A stretch of 64,000 nucleotides of DNA from Pseudomonas bubulae (GCF_037023725.1 NZ_CP146077.1:1525001-1589000); one strand, 5' to 3'; shown: positions 52,578 through 61,408, numbered from the stretch's first letter. A program made the numbers and translations. Notes: generated by a model from the letters alone, not told the origin.

Positions 52578-54908
52578 TCAAAATGCAGTACTCAGGGTCA
52601 ACGACAGGCTGCGCGGATCACCGTATATGGCGCCAGCGTAGAAGCCGTAGCGGGTGTAGTAGGTTTTGTCGAAGAGGTTGTTGGCGTTCAGGGTAACGGC
52701 CGTATCTTCGGTGAGGTCGTATTTGGCCATTGCGCTCCAGATGGCATAACCTGCCCAGGTCACATCGGTGGGGCCGCGGCTTACACCGTCTGTGGGAATG
52801 CCTGCCGGAGTAGAGGTGGCGCGAATGCTGGTTTGCGCGGTGACACCGGTACCCACGGTCAAGCGATCAAGAGCACCCGACAGGCGGTAGGTGGTTGAAG
52901 CCTTGAACAGGTGCGACGGGTCACTTTGGCCGTCGGCGTTTAGGCGACGAAAGTGCAAATAGGTGTAGCCACCGTAGACATTCCAGTTGGGCGTCAACGC
53001 GCCGGAGACTTCGAGGTCGATACCTTCTGTCTCTACGCCGGTGCCGGTCGTGTAGGCCTGGGCTCCGGTGGGCGTCAGGTTGGCGCCATCGGTCACTGCC
53101 TTGTTTTCCTGGCGGGTCAGGAAGTAGGCCGCTTGCGCATTGACCTGACCGTCAAACCATTCCCCTTTAATACCGGTTTCATAACTCTGGCCGCGAATCG
53201 GCTCGAGCTTGTTGCCGCTGGCGTTTTCTTCGCTTTGAGGGCTGAAGATATCGGTGTAGCTGGCGTACAGCGAGTAGGTGTCGTTGAGGTCATACACCGC
53301 CCCCAGGTAAGGCGTGACGATACCGTTTTGTTGTTGATTGCTGCGCACTCCGGCGGTCGACACCGTGGTGCTGCTGTAATCGCTGATGCGCGCGCCCAGG
53401 ATCACCGACAACGGCTCGGTAATGCTCAGGCGGGTGGCCGCATACATGCCTTGCAGGCGGGTGGTGGTTTTGCTGTGCAGGCCGGTTTTGTAAGCGTTGA
53501 TCCGGTAGTCGCTATCGACCCCGTTGTGCCAGTCGGTAATCGGGAAACCGTTGTTTGCCCGGAACTGGCACCCCAGCGCGCTAGGGCTGGTGCGGTCATC
53601 GCTGACCATATTGCAACGATATTGAGGTGACCAGGCGACGGTGCGACTGTCGTTGTAGCCGAACATGGCCTGGTGGGTGCGTCCGAACAGGCTGAAAGGT
53701 CCGGTCACGTCGACTTGTGCCGATTGCTGGGTCGTGTCGGTGGAGCTGTGCAGGCCATTGAGAATGGCCCCGCTACCATCCTGGTTCCAGTAACCGCCGA
53801 ATGCTCCGCCACCTTTGGAGTTGACCTTGGCCAGCCCGCGGTGATTCAACGCATCGGTGGTGCTTTGCGCCGCTTTGACGTTGAGCGTCCAGTCATTATC
53901 AAAGCGATGCTCCAGCGAGCCGAACGCTGTACGCGTGGTGTACTCGCCAAAACTCCAGCTGGGCACCACGTTGGTGCTGCGCGGCAAGCTTGTTTTACTG
54001 CCATCGCCGTACCAGATAGGGATGTTCGCGCCCCAGCCGCCGCCCACGATCTTGTAGTACTCATATTGATAGCCGGCACCGAGGGTCGTGGCATCCGTCA
54101 GGTCAAACTCGACATTGGCCAGCGCGGCCCGCGAACGCTCGGACTGTTGATCGCGGAAAGAGTTGGCGTCCTCTTGCGTCATGACCAGGCGAGAGCGCAA
54201 TCGGCCATCTTCAGACAAGGGCAGGTTCAGGTCAGCGCCCAGGCGTCGCTTGTCCCAACTGCCATAGGTGGCGTATGCACTGCCGCCGAACTCGTAGCCA
54301 GGGCGTTTGCGGATCAGGTTGACGGTGGCCGATGGGTCGCCGGTGCCGCCCAGCAAGCCATTGGCGCCGCGTACGATGTCGATACGCTCGTACATATCCA
54401 TGTTCAGCGAGCTGCCTGCGCCACTGAAGTCCGAGCCGCCCTGAAACTGCAGGCCGTCGGTTTTCCAGTTGGTAATCGGATAGCCGCGTGCGCGGTACTC
54501 GGTGCGTCCGCCCACTTCTGACTTGCTCATGGTGACGCCGGGTGCGCTGTCCAGCGCTTGCTCGATATTGGTGATCTGGCGGTCTGCCATTTGTTCCTGG
54601 GTGATGGTGGTGACCGATTGTGGCGTTTGGCGCGGGGTGAGTTTCATGCCCGTAGAACTGGTGGTGCTCTTGACGGTGTAACCCAGTTGGCCGGTGTTTT
54701 CATCGGCTGATGGCTGGGTACCTTCGACATTCAGGGGGTCCAGTTCAATCGTCCCCGCTATTGCCGGTTGGCTGGCCAAGCCGACCATGGCGCTGAGGCT
54801 GATAGCGGCCATGAGGGCGGCCTGGTTGCGGGGTGCATTTCGGCGAGCCGGGGTGGTTAGCATCAAAGGTCGTGCTGAGAGATCCGTCATCATGCCCTGC
54901 GTTGTCAT
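52578..54908 (-). CDS. TonB-dependent ferric siderophore receptor, FhuE-like
   Basis: Outer-membrane receptor of 776 residues from the start at 54908, with a long cleavable leader ending near SQPAIAGT. A start at 54893 or 54890 is possible. The plug carries TPRQTPQSVTTITQEQMADR and RGANGLLGGTGDPSATVNLIRKRP, typical of FhuE/FpvA-type receptors for hydroxamate siderophores such as coprogen or rhodotorulate. The barrel ends with the terminal Phe (SLTLSTAF). It has no N-terminal signalling domain, so control should come from the divergent two-component system rather than an ECF sigma factor. The ligand is inferred. Confidence 0.87.
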   Translation of the reverse strand: MTTQGMMTDLSARPLMLTTPARRNAPRNQAALMAAISLSAMVGLASQPAIAGTIELDPLNVEGTQPSADENTGQLGYTVKSTTSSTGMKLTPRQTPQSVTTITQEQMADRQITNIEQALDSAPGVTMSKSEVGGRTEYRARGYPITNWKTDGLQFQGGSDFSGAGSSLNMDMYERIDIVRGANGLLGGTGDPSATVNLIRKRPGYEFGGSAYATYGSWDKRRLGADLNLPLSEDGRLRSRLVMTQEDANSFRDQQSERSRAALANVEFDLTDATTLGAGYQYEYYKIVGGGWGANIPIWYGDGSKTSLPRSTNVVPSWSFGEYTTRTAFGSLEHRFDNDWTLNVKAAQSTTDALNHRGLAKVNSKGGGAFGGYWNQDGSGAILNGLHSSTDTTQQSAQVDVTGPFSLFGRTHQAMFGYNDSRTVAWSPQYRCNMVSDDRTSPSALGCQFRANNGFPITDWHNGVDSDYRINAYKTGLHSKTTTRLQGMYAATRLSITEPLSVILGARISDYSSTTVSTAGVRSNQQQNGIVTPYLGAVYDLNDTYSLYASYTDIFSPQSEENASGNKLEPIRGQSYETGIKGEWFDGQVNAQAAYFLTRQENKAVTDGANLTPTGAQAYTTGTGVETEGIDLEVSGALTPNWNVYGGYTYLHFRRLNADGQSDPSHLFKASTTYRLSGALDRLTVGTGVTAQTSIRATSTPAGIPTDGVSRGPTDVTWAGYAIWSAMAKYDLTEDTAVTLNANNLFDKTYYTRYGFYAGAIYGDPRSLSLTLSTAF

Positions 54909-54912
54909 TGGT

Positions 54913-54925
54913 AATACTTCGTATT
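54913..54925. promoter_or_regulatory. Perfect 5+5 palindrome upstream of the FhuE-like receptor
   Basis: AATAC-TTC-GTATT, 5 bp before the receptor start, within the 73-bp region between the receptor and the response regulator. It may be a regulator site, but such a short palindrome could also be chance. Confidence 0.35.
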
Positions 54926-54981
54926 TGCAGATAATGTTTGGTAGCATTTTAGGTATCACGCCGCCAGGCACTATTACGGAT

Positions 54982-55755
54982 ATGTGTGGGTATGTAATGG
55001 AATGTAATGAGCGCCATGTTTTACCCACGTCAAAACCTCCCGTGGCCGCCAAAACGCTGTTGGTGGTGGATGACGATGATGAAATTCGCGAGTTGTTATG
55101 TGATTACCTGAGTGAGAACGGCGACCATGTGCTGGCAGCAGCCGATGGCCTTGAGATGTGGGCGCAGTTGGAGCGCCAGGCTGTCGATCTGGTCGTGCTC
55201 GACGTCATGCTGCCGGGAGAAGACGGCCTGAGTCTGTGTCGCCAGCTTCAATCGCGCCCCGGCCTTAGCGTGATCATGCTTTCCGCCAAGGGATCAGCGC
55301 TGGATCGCATCATTGGCCTGGAGGTTGGCGCCGACGATTATTTGACCAAGCCTTTCGAGCCCCGTGAGCTGGTGGCCAGAATCAAGGCGGTGCTGCGCCG
55401 GCAAGCACGGGCCGAGCCCATCGCGGATCGCCCGGTCACGACCCACCGCGACTTCGTCGGCTATCGCCTCGATTATGTAAAGCGCCTGTTACACACCCCG
55501 GGTGGCCAGACCCTGACCTTGCCGCGCTCCGACTTCAGGGTGTTGCGTGATTTGCTCCAGGCCCGTGAACAAGTGTTGTCGCGTGATCAATTGACACTCA
55601 GTGCGATGGGACGAGAATACTCGCCCGACGACCGCTCGATCGACATGTGTATCAGCCGTCTGCGCCAGCATTTCAAGGAGGGGCACGTCCAGATACTGAC
55701 CGTGCGTAATGAAGGTTACCTGCTAAGTGTCTACAGCCCTGAAGCGGCGGTTTAA
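54982..55755 (+). CDS. OmpR-family response regulator for the FhuE-like receptor
   Basis: A 257-residue response regulator. The receiver domain (about 22-135) shows the acidic pocket VVDDDDE, the phospho-acceptor Asp in DLVVLDVMLPGEDG, the Thr/Ser switch MLSAKG and the conserved Lys in DDYLTKPFEP. A winged-helix DNA-binding domain follows (about 160-250, with SIDMCISRLRQHF). The start is uncertain: ATG 54982 or 54997. Its 3' end overlaps the histidine kinase gene by 29 bp. It is divergent from the receptor, an arrangement like pfeRS-pfeA and pirRS-pirA. Confidence 0.9.
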   Translation: MCGYVMECNERHVLPTSKPPVAAKTLLVVDDDDEIRELLCDYLSENGDHVLAAADGLEMWAQLERQAVDLVVLDVMLPGEDGLSLCRQLQSRPGLSVIMLSAKGSALDRIIGLEVGADDYLTKPFEPRELVARIKAVLRRQARAEPIADRPVTTHRDFVGYRLDYVKRLLHTPGGQTLTLPRSDFRVLRDLLQAREQVLSRDQLTLSAMGREYSPDDRSIDMCISRLRQHFKEGHVQILTVRNEGYLLSVYSPEAAV

Positions 55756-57181
55756 CCAGGTGCGCGATGCTCTGGTGCGGGGGGTGATGCGCCTGTGGCC
55801 CAAAACCCTGTTCGGCCAACTGACGCTGATTCTGGTCAGCGGCACGCTGGCTATTCAATTGTTGTCGAGCAGCATCTGGTTCGATGTGCGCTATGCGCAA
55901 GTCCTCGAAGCGCCTGTCCGGTTGATGGCCAGCCGAACGGCACAATTGATTAACCAAGACCGTTGCATTGCGGGGCAACCCCAGACAGCACCGGCCAATT
56001 ACACGGCCAGGTGCCTGGCCACGAAACCCGATACTCAACCCGGCAATGATCGCGCGGCCCGACGCACGGCTTTGCTGTTGAAACAGGCACTGGCGTATGA
56101 GTTGGGCTACGCGCCTGCGATTGAGATGCTAGAGGTCGACCTGACCGATGCATCCGGTCAGCCACTGGTCTGGCGCAGCCTTTTTGGCCTGCAAACGGCC
56201 ACCGCCCATGTGGATTTCGCCGTGCCCCTGGCCGATGGTCATTGGTTGAGCATCGAGGGGCACGAGTTGCAGGGCTGGAGCGGCGAGTCAGCATGGGCGT
56301 TAATTGCCGACTACATTCTGCGGGTCTATGTGGTGCGCATTATCGGCGTCATCGGGATGTGCTGGCTGGCTGTGCGACTGTGCCTGCGCCCTCTTAAACG
56401 GCTCAGTGACGCCGCCAATGCGTTGGGCGATAACCTTGATCAGACGCCGTTGGCGATTGAAGGGCCTCTGGAAGTCCGCCAGGCCGCCCAGATGTTTAAC
56501 ACCATGCAGAAACAGATTGTCGCGATGGTCAATGACCAGAGTTTTTTCCTGGCGGCAGTGTCCCACGATCTGCGAACGCCGTTGACCCGCATGCGTTTAC
56601 GCATTGAGCGGTTGAGCGATCTCGATCAGCGTGAGCGCTTGAAGCAAAACATTTATCAAATGGACAAGATGATTACTCAGGTACTCGTCTATCTGCAAAG
56701 TGCCAACCAACACACATGCCAGTTTATTGATCTCGACAGCGTATTGCGCAACCTGTGTACGGAGTTGTCGACACCCGCCGAGCCATTGCCTGTCAGCGGC
56801 CGGGGCGGGATGCTCTACGCAAACGGCGTGTTGCTGCACCGTTGCTTGCAGAACTTGCTGGTAAACGCGCAGGCCTATGCCCGGGAAATAACGATTGAGG
56901 TCGAGCGCTCGTCAAGCGGTGTGACATTGCGAGTCAATGATCGCGGGCCTGGTATAGCGCAATCTGTTCTGCATTCAGTCACCGATCCGTTCGTACGTGC
57001 GGATACCTCACGCAATGATCAATCTGGCGGTTTTGGACTGGGGCTTAGTATCGCCAGGCGCATTGCCGTCAGCCATAAGGGCAGCCTGGTGCTTGGTAAT
57101 CGTGAAGGGGGAGGTTTGACCGCCTGTATTTTCTTGCCGCTCAGGGAGGGTGAGGGCGCAAGCGCTCAGGCAAAGGCTTGA
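55727..57181 (+). CDS. Sensor histidine kinase paired with the FhuE-like receptor
   Basis: A 484-residue inner-membrane kinase starting at GTG 55727, inside the end of the response regulator. Two membrane helices (about residues 28-50 and 195-222) enclose a periplasmic sensor domain of about 145 residues with two cysteines. A HAMP region (about 222-275), the phospho-His box AAVSHDLRTPLTRMR (near 285) and the ATPase motifs NLLVNAQAYA, DRGPGI and GGFGLGLSIARR follow. It likely senses the ferric siderophore imported by the neighbouring receptor. Confidence 0.92.
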   Translation: MSTALKRRFNQVRDALVRGVMRLWPKTLFGQLTLILVSGTLAIQLLSSSIWFDVRYAQVLEAPVRLMASRTAQLINQDRCIAGQPQTAPANYTARCLATKPDTQPGNDRAARRTALLLKQALAYELGYAPAIEMLEVDLTDASGQPLVWRSLFGLQTATAHVDFAVPLADGHWLSIEGHELQGWSGESAWALIADYILRVYVVRIIGVIGMCWLAVRLCLRPLKRLSDAANALGDNLDQTPLAIEGPLEVRQAAQMFNTMQKQIVAMVNDQSFFLAAVSHDLRTPLTRMRLRIERLSDLDQRERLKQNIYQMDKMITQVLVYLQSANQHTCQFIDLDSVLRNLCTELSTPAEPLPVSGRGGMLYANGVLLHRCLQNLLVNAQAYAREITIEVERSSSGVTLRVNDRGPGIAQSVLHSVTDPFVRADTSRNDQSGGFGLGLSIARRIAVSHKGSLVLGNREGGGLTACIFLPLREGEGASAQAKA

Positions 57182-57195
57182 GAGCAACTCAACAA

Positions 57196-57270
57196 GTCGC
57201 AACTTCAAAAGCCTTGATCCGGGGGTTGAGAGATCTATTTAAGTCACCGACCTTGATGCCGAGCTGATGT
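57196..57270. repeat. 75-nt two-copy element of unknown nature, copy 2
   Basis: Counterpart of 52389-52464 in the same orientation. It starts 15 bp after the histidine kinase and ends 92 bp before the hydrolase gene. Confidence 0.75.
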
Positions 57271-57362
57271 ACCACACTTCATGAATCGAGCCGCCACGGT
57301 TTGGCCCTTGTCGCCGAATCTGGGAGCTCTAGCATGGGCTGACCATTAGAAGGAGCAGCCTC

Positions 57363-58238
57363 ATGTTCGCCGGTTTTAACACAGTACAGCGCCAGGTCAA
57401 TGGCGTGCAGATTGCCTTCCGGGTCGGCGGTCACGGGCCGGGGTTGCTGTTGATTCACGGGCACCCGCAGACGCACGTGATCTGGCACAAGGTTGCCGGG
57501 CAATTGGCCGAGCACTTCACAGTGGTCGTGGCCGATTTGCGTGGCTACGGTGACAGTGAAAAGCCCGAAGCGGTAGCCGACCATAGCAACTACAGCAAGC
57601 GTGAAATGGCCCGTGACTCGCTGAGGCTGATGAGCAGCCTGGGTTTCGAGCAGTTTTCGGTACTGGCCCATGACCGTGGCGCGCGAGTTGCCCATCGTCT
57701 GGCGCTGGACCATCCGCAGGCGATTACCCGCCTGGTCATGCTCGACATTGCGCCGACGCTGGCTATGTACGCGCAAACCAATGAGGCCTTTGCCCGTGCT
57801 TACTGGCACTGGTTCTTCTTGATTCGCCCGGCGCCGTTGCCTGAACGCCTTATCGAGGCCGATCCTGAACAGTACCTGCTCAGCGTGATGGGCAGCCGCA
57901 GTGCGGGCTTGCAACCGTTTACGGCCCAAGCGCTGGCTGAATACGTGCGCTGCATCAAACTGCCGGGCGCGGCGCGGGGGATCTGCGAAGACTATCGTGC
58001 CAGCGCCGGGATTGACCTTGAGCATGACCGCGAGGACATTGCCGCAGGTCGGTATTTGAATATGCCCGTGTTGCTGTTGTGGGGCGCGGAGGGCACGGTG
58101 GGGCGTTGTTTCGACCCGCTTGGCGAATGGCAGAAAGTCGCGACCGATGTGCGTGGCCAGGCGTTGCCGTCCGGGCACTACATTGCCGAAGAAGTCCCTG
58201 AACTGCTGCTTGAACATGTGCTGCCTTTTCTGCGCTGA
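57363..58238 (+). CDS. Alpha/beta hydrolase, probable haloacetate (fluoroacetate) dehalogenase
   Basis: A 291-residue alpha/beta hydrolase resembling fluoroacetate dehalogenases, which replace the halogen of haloacetates with a hydroxyl. Visible residues: oxyanion-hole HGHPQ (near 32), nucleophile Asp104 in AHDRGARVAHR with Arg105 and Arg108 for the carboxylate, Asp128, the halide pocket His149, Trp150 (YWHWFFL) and Tyr211, and the base His272 (SGHYIAEE). These line up with the Rhodopseudomonas enzyme (D110, R111, R114, D134, H155, W156, Y219, H280) at constant offsets of 6 or 8. An AAGGAG site precedes the ATG. A LysR gene follows 33 bp downstream. Confidence 0.85.
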   Translation: MFAGFNTVQRQVNGVQIAFRVGGHGPGLLLIHGHPQTHVIWHKVAGQLAEHFTVVVADLRGYGDSEKPEAVADHSNYSKREMARDSLRLMSSLGFEQFSVLAHDRGARVAHRLALDHPQAITRLVMLDIAPTLAMYAQTNEAFARAYWHWFFLIRPAPLPERLIEADPEQYLLSVMGSRSAGLQPFTAQALAEYVRCIKLPGAARGICEDYRASAGIDLEHDREDIAAGRYLNMPVLLLWGAEGTVGRCFDPLGEWQKVATDVRGQALPSGHYIAEEVPELLLEHVLPFLR

Positions 58239-58271
58239 GCTATTCTGTACGCTCTTGCCGCCAAGCCGCTC

Positions 58272-59186
58272 ATGACCATGCCGCCAATAAAATACAGTGC
58301 GCCGTTGCCTGAAGACCTGCGGGTCTTCCTCACGGTGGTGCGCAAAGGTGGCTTTGCCGCAGCGGCAGAAGAGCTGGGGTTGTCTCCAGCCTATGTCAGC
58401 AAACGTATTCAAATTCTCGAAACTACCCTGGGCAGTCGCTTGCTGCATCGCACCAGCCGCCGTATCGCGCTGACCGATGACGGCGAGCGGGTGCAGCGCT
58501 GGGCGGTACGGATTCTGGATGATGTTCAGCAGCTACAGGATGAGCTGTCCGAAGCGCATTCGGCCCCGCGTGGACGCTTGCACGTATGCAGTACTTTCGG
58601 TTTTGGCCGCAACCATGTGGCGCCTGCCATTTCGTTGCTGGCCGAGCAGTACCCCGAGCTGGAGATTCGCCTCGACGTATTTGATCGAGTGGTGAATATC
58701 GTCCATGAAGGCTTCGATCTGGAGATTCATGTGGGCGATGACATTCCGGGCCAGCATATCGGGCGCCGGCTGGTGACCAACAATCGCGTGTTGTGCGCTT
58801 CCCCTGACTACCTCAAGCGCCGGGGTGTACCTCAACATCTGGAAGACCTGGGGCAGCACGATTGCCTGGTGCTTAAAGAGCGCGACAACGCGTTTGGCAT
58901 CTGGCAACTGCAAGGCCCGGAAGGCGAAGCCAGCGTGCGCGTCAGCGGGCCGTTGTCGTCTAACAGTGGCGAGATAGTGTTGCAGTGGGCACTGGACGGG
59001 CGTGGCGTGTTGCTGCGCTCGATGTGGGATGTCAGGCCACTGCTGGAACAGGGCAGGTTGGTGCAGGTACTGCCTGAATACTGGCAAAGCGCTGACGTGT
59101 GGGCGGTGTACCCGACACGGCTGGCTAACTCGGGCAAGCTGCGGGTGTGTGTGGAGTTTTTGCAGAAGCAGTTGGGGCGGTTGTGA
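58272..59186 (+). CDS. LysR-family transcriptional regulator
   Basis: A 304-residue LysR-type regulator. The winged helix-turn-helix spans about residues 17-75 (FLTVVRKGGFAAAAEELGLSPAYVSKRIQ) and the two-lobe effector domain follows (from about 100). The start is ATG 58272 or 58278. It follows the dehalogenase-like gene on the same strand after 33 bp and points toward leuD. It could control either the hydrolase or the leuCD pair. Sequence style is that of the malonate/TtdR-like group with SxYVSKRI in the recognition helix. Confidence 0.88.
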   Translation: MTMPPIKYSAPLPEDLRVFLTVVRKGGFAAAAEELGLSPAYVSKRIQILETTLGSRLLHRTSRRIALTDDGERVQRWAVRILDDVQQLQDELSEAHSAPRGRLHVCSTFGFGRNHVAPAISLLAEQYPELEIRLDVFDRVVNIVHEGFDLEIHVGDDIPGQHIGRRLVTNNRVLCASPDYLKRRGVPQHLEDLGQHDCLVLKERDNAFGIWQLQGPEGEASVRVSGPLSSNSGEIVLQWALDGRGVLLRSMWDVRPLLEQGRLVQVLPEYWQSADVWAVYPTRLANSGKLRVCVEFLQKQLGRL

Positions 59187-59207
59187 CCTCTGCCGTGAGG
59201 GCGCTTT

Positions 59208-59816
59208 TCAGCTCAACCAAGGGTTGGCCTGCAAGTGCCGCTCTTGGAACTCGCGAATCTGCCGACTGCGTTGCAAGGTGCTGCCAATGGCATCCAGTCC
59301 CTGCAACAGCGCGGTTTTACGCAGACCGTCGATCTGGAACTCAACCGTTGAACCATCGGCCAGACAAATGCTTTGGCTCGGCAGGTCAACGGCAATTTCA
59401 GCCGTGTCTGCGTGGCTGACAGTGTGCCCTAGCGCCTGCACCTGCGCCTCTTCCAGGGTAATCACCAACACCCCGTTACGCTGGCAGTTGTCATAAAAGA
59501 TCCCGGCGAAGCTGCTGCCAATCAAGGCCCGGATACCGAGTTGCTTCAATCCCCAGACTGCATGTTCCCGGCTGGAGCCACAGCCAAAATTCGGCCCGGT
59601 GACTAAAAAGCGTGCCTCTTTCCAGCCCGGCTGATTAAGGACGAACGCCGGGTTCGGCTCGCCCGAAGGCAGGAAACGCAGGTCAAAAAACAGACCGCGA
59701 TCCAGTCCGTTGCGATCAATGCCTTTAAGAAACTGCTTGGGCATGATCACATCGGTATCGATGTTGGCCGCGAGCATCGGTGCTGCCTTGCCGCTGACGG
59801 TGGTGAAAGGTTGCAT
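59208..59816 (-). CDS. leuD: 3-isopropylmalate dehydratase small subunit (LeuD-type)
   Basis: A 202-residue swivelling subunit of the aconitase superfamily. The motif GPNFGCGSSREHAVWGLKQL (near residue 67) is the substrate-binding loop and FAGIFYDNCQRNGVLVI follows. It begins 2 bp after leuC stops, so the two are co-translated. No leuB or leuA lies beside it, which is unusual for the biosynthetic set in pseudomonads, so it may be a paralog with another substrate. Convergent with the LysR gene. Confidence 0.85.
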   Translation of the reverse strand: MQPFTTVSGKAAPMLAANIDTDVIMPKQFLKGIDRNGLDRGLFFDLRFLPSGEPNPAFVLNQPGWKEARFLVTGPNFGCGSSREHAVWGLKQLGIRALIGSSFAGIFYDNCQRNGVLVITLEEAQVQALGHTVSHADTAEIAVDLPSQSICLADGSTVEFQIDGLRKTALLQGLDAIGSTLQRSRQIREFQERHLQANPWLS

Positions 59817-59818
59817 GC

Positions 59819-61240
59819 TCAGACTCTCCCTGACAGTTGGCGAACGTCGACCAGATGGCCGGTAATGGCGGCGGCCGCGACCATCGCCGGGCTCATCAAG
59901 TGGGTGCGTGCCCCGGCGCCCTGGCGGCCTTCGAAGTTGCGATTGGTACTGGAGGCGCAGCGGTCGCCGGGGGCGAGTACGTCATCATTCATGGCCAGGC
60001 ACATGGAGCACCCGGACTGGCGCCACTCAAAACCGGCGTCGATAAAGATCGCGGCCAACCCTTCGGCCTCGGCCTGATCACGCACCTGAGTCGACCCCGG
60101 CACGATCATCGCCCGCACATGCGTGGCCACTTTCTGGCCGCGCACCACCTGTGCGGCGTCACGTAAATCTTCAATGCGGGCGTTGGTGCACGAACCGATA
60201 AAGGCATGGCTGATCACCACTTCATTGAGCGGCGCGCCAGCCTCCAGGCCCATGTAGTTCAAGGCCCGGCGCATGTCCTGACGCAAGATCAAGTCGCTGA
60301 TCGCCTGCGGGTCCGGTACGCGGCTGCCAATGGCGGCGGCCTGATCGGGGCTGGTGCCCCACGTGACCATCGGTTGCAGGTCAGTGGCGTCCACTTGCAC
60401 CTCTTGATCGAACTGCGCGTCGGGGTCGCTATAAAGCAGGCACCAATGCTCAACCGCTTGTTCCCATAACTCGCCTTGTGGGGCACGGGGTTTGTCTTTG
60501 AGGTAGGCGTACACCTTGTCATCGGGCGCCATAAAAGCACCGCGGGCACCGGCTTCCACGGCCATGTTGCAGATGGTCATGCGCGCTTCGACGCTCAATG
60601 CATCGATGGTCGAGCCGGTAAATTCAATGGCATAGCCGGTGGCGCCTGAAGCGCCGATTTTGGCGATCAGGGCCATGATCAGGTCTTTTGACGTCAGCCC
60701 CAGGCCCAGCGCGCCCTGGACGGTCACTCGCATGCTTTTCAGACGTTTGTAGACCAGTGTCTGAGTGGCCAGCAGGTGCTCGATTTCAGAGGTGCCGATA
60801 CCAAAGCCGAAGGCACCCAGCGCGCCATAAGTCGTGGTGTGACTGTCGCCTGCGGCGATCATCATGCCGGGCAGGATGAAGCCTTGCTCGGGGGCGATAA
60901 CGTGTTCGATCCCCTGGCGCTGGTCGAGCACATCGAACAGCTCGATGCCAAACTTTTCGCAGTTCTGTTGCAGATACGACACCTGCAAAGCGCCGCCTGC
61001 ATCGGCCATGGCGGCCACGCGCACGGGGGCGGTCGGGTTCACATGGTCAACCACCGCCAGGGCGGTTTCCGGGCGCCACACTTCGCGCCCGGCTTCACGC
61101 AAACCACTGAAGGCTTGCGGGCTGGTGTATTCGTTAATGACCTGACGGTCTATGTATAGCAAGACGTGACCTTGATCATCGAGCGCGCACACGGTGTGCG
61201 CATCAATGTGCTTGTCGTAGAGGGTTTTGGCATGGGGCAT
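59819..61240 (-). CDS. leuC: 3-isopropylmalate dehydratase large subunit (LeuC-type), possible paralog
   Basis: A 473-residue 4Fe-4S hydro-lyase of the aconitase/IPMI family. Cluster ligands are visible in HAFIGSCTNARIEDL (first Cys, near residue 350) and SGCSMCLAMNDD (near 410-415); AGDSHTTTYGALGAFGFGIG and STNRNFEGRQG are also conserved. It is somewhat divergent from the typical Pseudomonas LeuC start MAGKTLYDKLWD, reading MPHAKTLYDKHIDAH with YTSPQAFSGLREAGREVWRP. It forms a two-gene unit with leuD and no leuB. Substrate could be isopropylmalate or a related 2-alkylmalate. Confidence 0.82.
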   Translation of the reverse strand: MPHAKTLYDKHIDAHTVCALDDQGHVLLYIDRQVINEYTSPQAFSGLREAGREVWRPETALAVVDHVNPTAPVRVAAMADAGGALQVSYLQQNCEKFGIELFDVLDQRQGIEHVIAPEQGFILPGMMIAAGDSHTTTYGALGAFGFGIGTSEIEHLLATQTLVYKRLKSMRVTVQGALGLGLTSKDLIMALIAKIGASGATGYAIEFTGSTIDALSVEARMTICNMAVEAGARGAFMAPDDKVYAYLKDKPRAPQGELWEQAVEHWCLLYSDPDAQFDQEVQVDATDLQPMVTWGTSPDQAAAIGSRVPDPQAISDLILRQDMRRALNYMGLEAGAPLNEVVISHAFIGSCTNARIEDLRDAAQVVRGQKVATHVRAMIVPGSTQVRDQAEAEGLAAIFIDAGFEWRQSGCSMCLAMNDDVLAPGDRCASSTNRNFEGRQGAGARTHLMSPAMVAAAAITGHLVDVRQLSGRV

Positions 61241-61344
61241 GGTGATGGCTCGCAGCGGGAGGCGTGCGAACCATCATAAGGACGCGGGGAGCACCATCAA
61301 TGGCGATGCAGTGATGGCTCAGAACATGATTCGTGTTGGATACA

Positions 61345-61408
61345 ACAGGTTGTAGCCGCTGCCGCAGGCTGCGCAACCCGGCGCAGTCTGCGGCAGCGGC
61401 TACAGGGC
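61345..61408. repeat. Long REP-like palindrome downstream of the ABC ATPase
   Basis: TGTAGCCGCTGCCGCAGGCTGCGC and GCGCAGTCTGCGGCAGCGGCTACA form a stem of about 24 bp with a short loop, between leuC (start) and the ATPase stop. It may act as transcription end of the ABC operon. Confidence 0.75.

Noticed and set aside
54909..54981. Fur box upstream of the FhuE-like receptor
   Set aside because: The best candidate (GATAATGTTTGGTAGCATT at about 54930) matches only about half of the Fur consensus.
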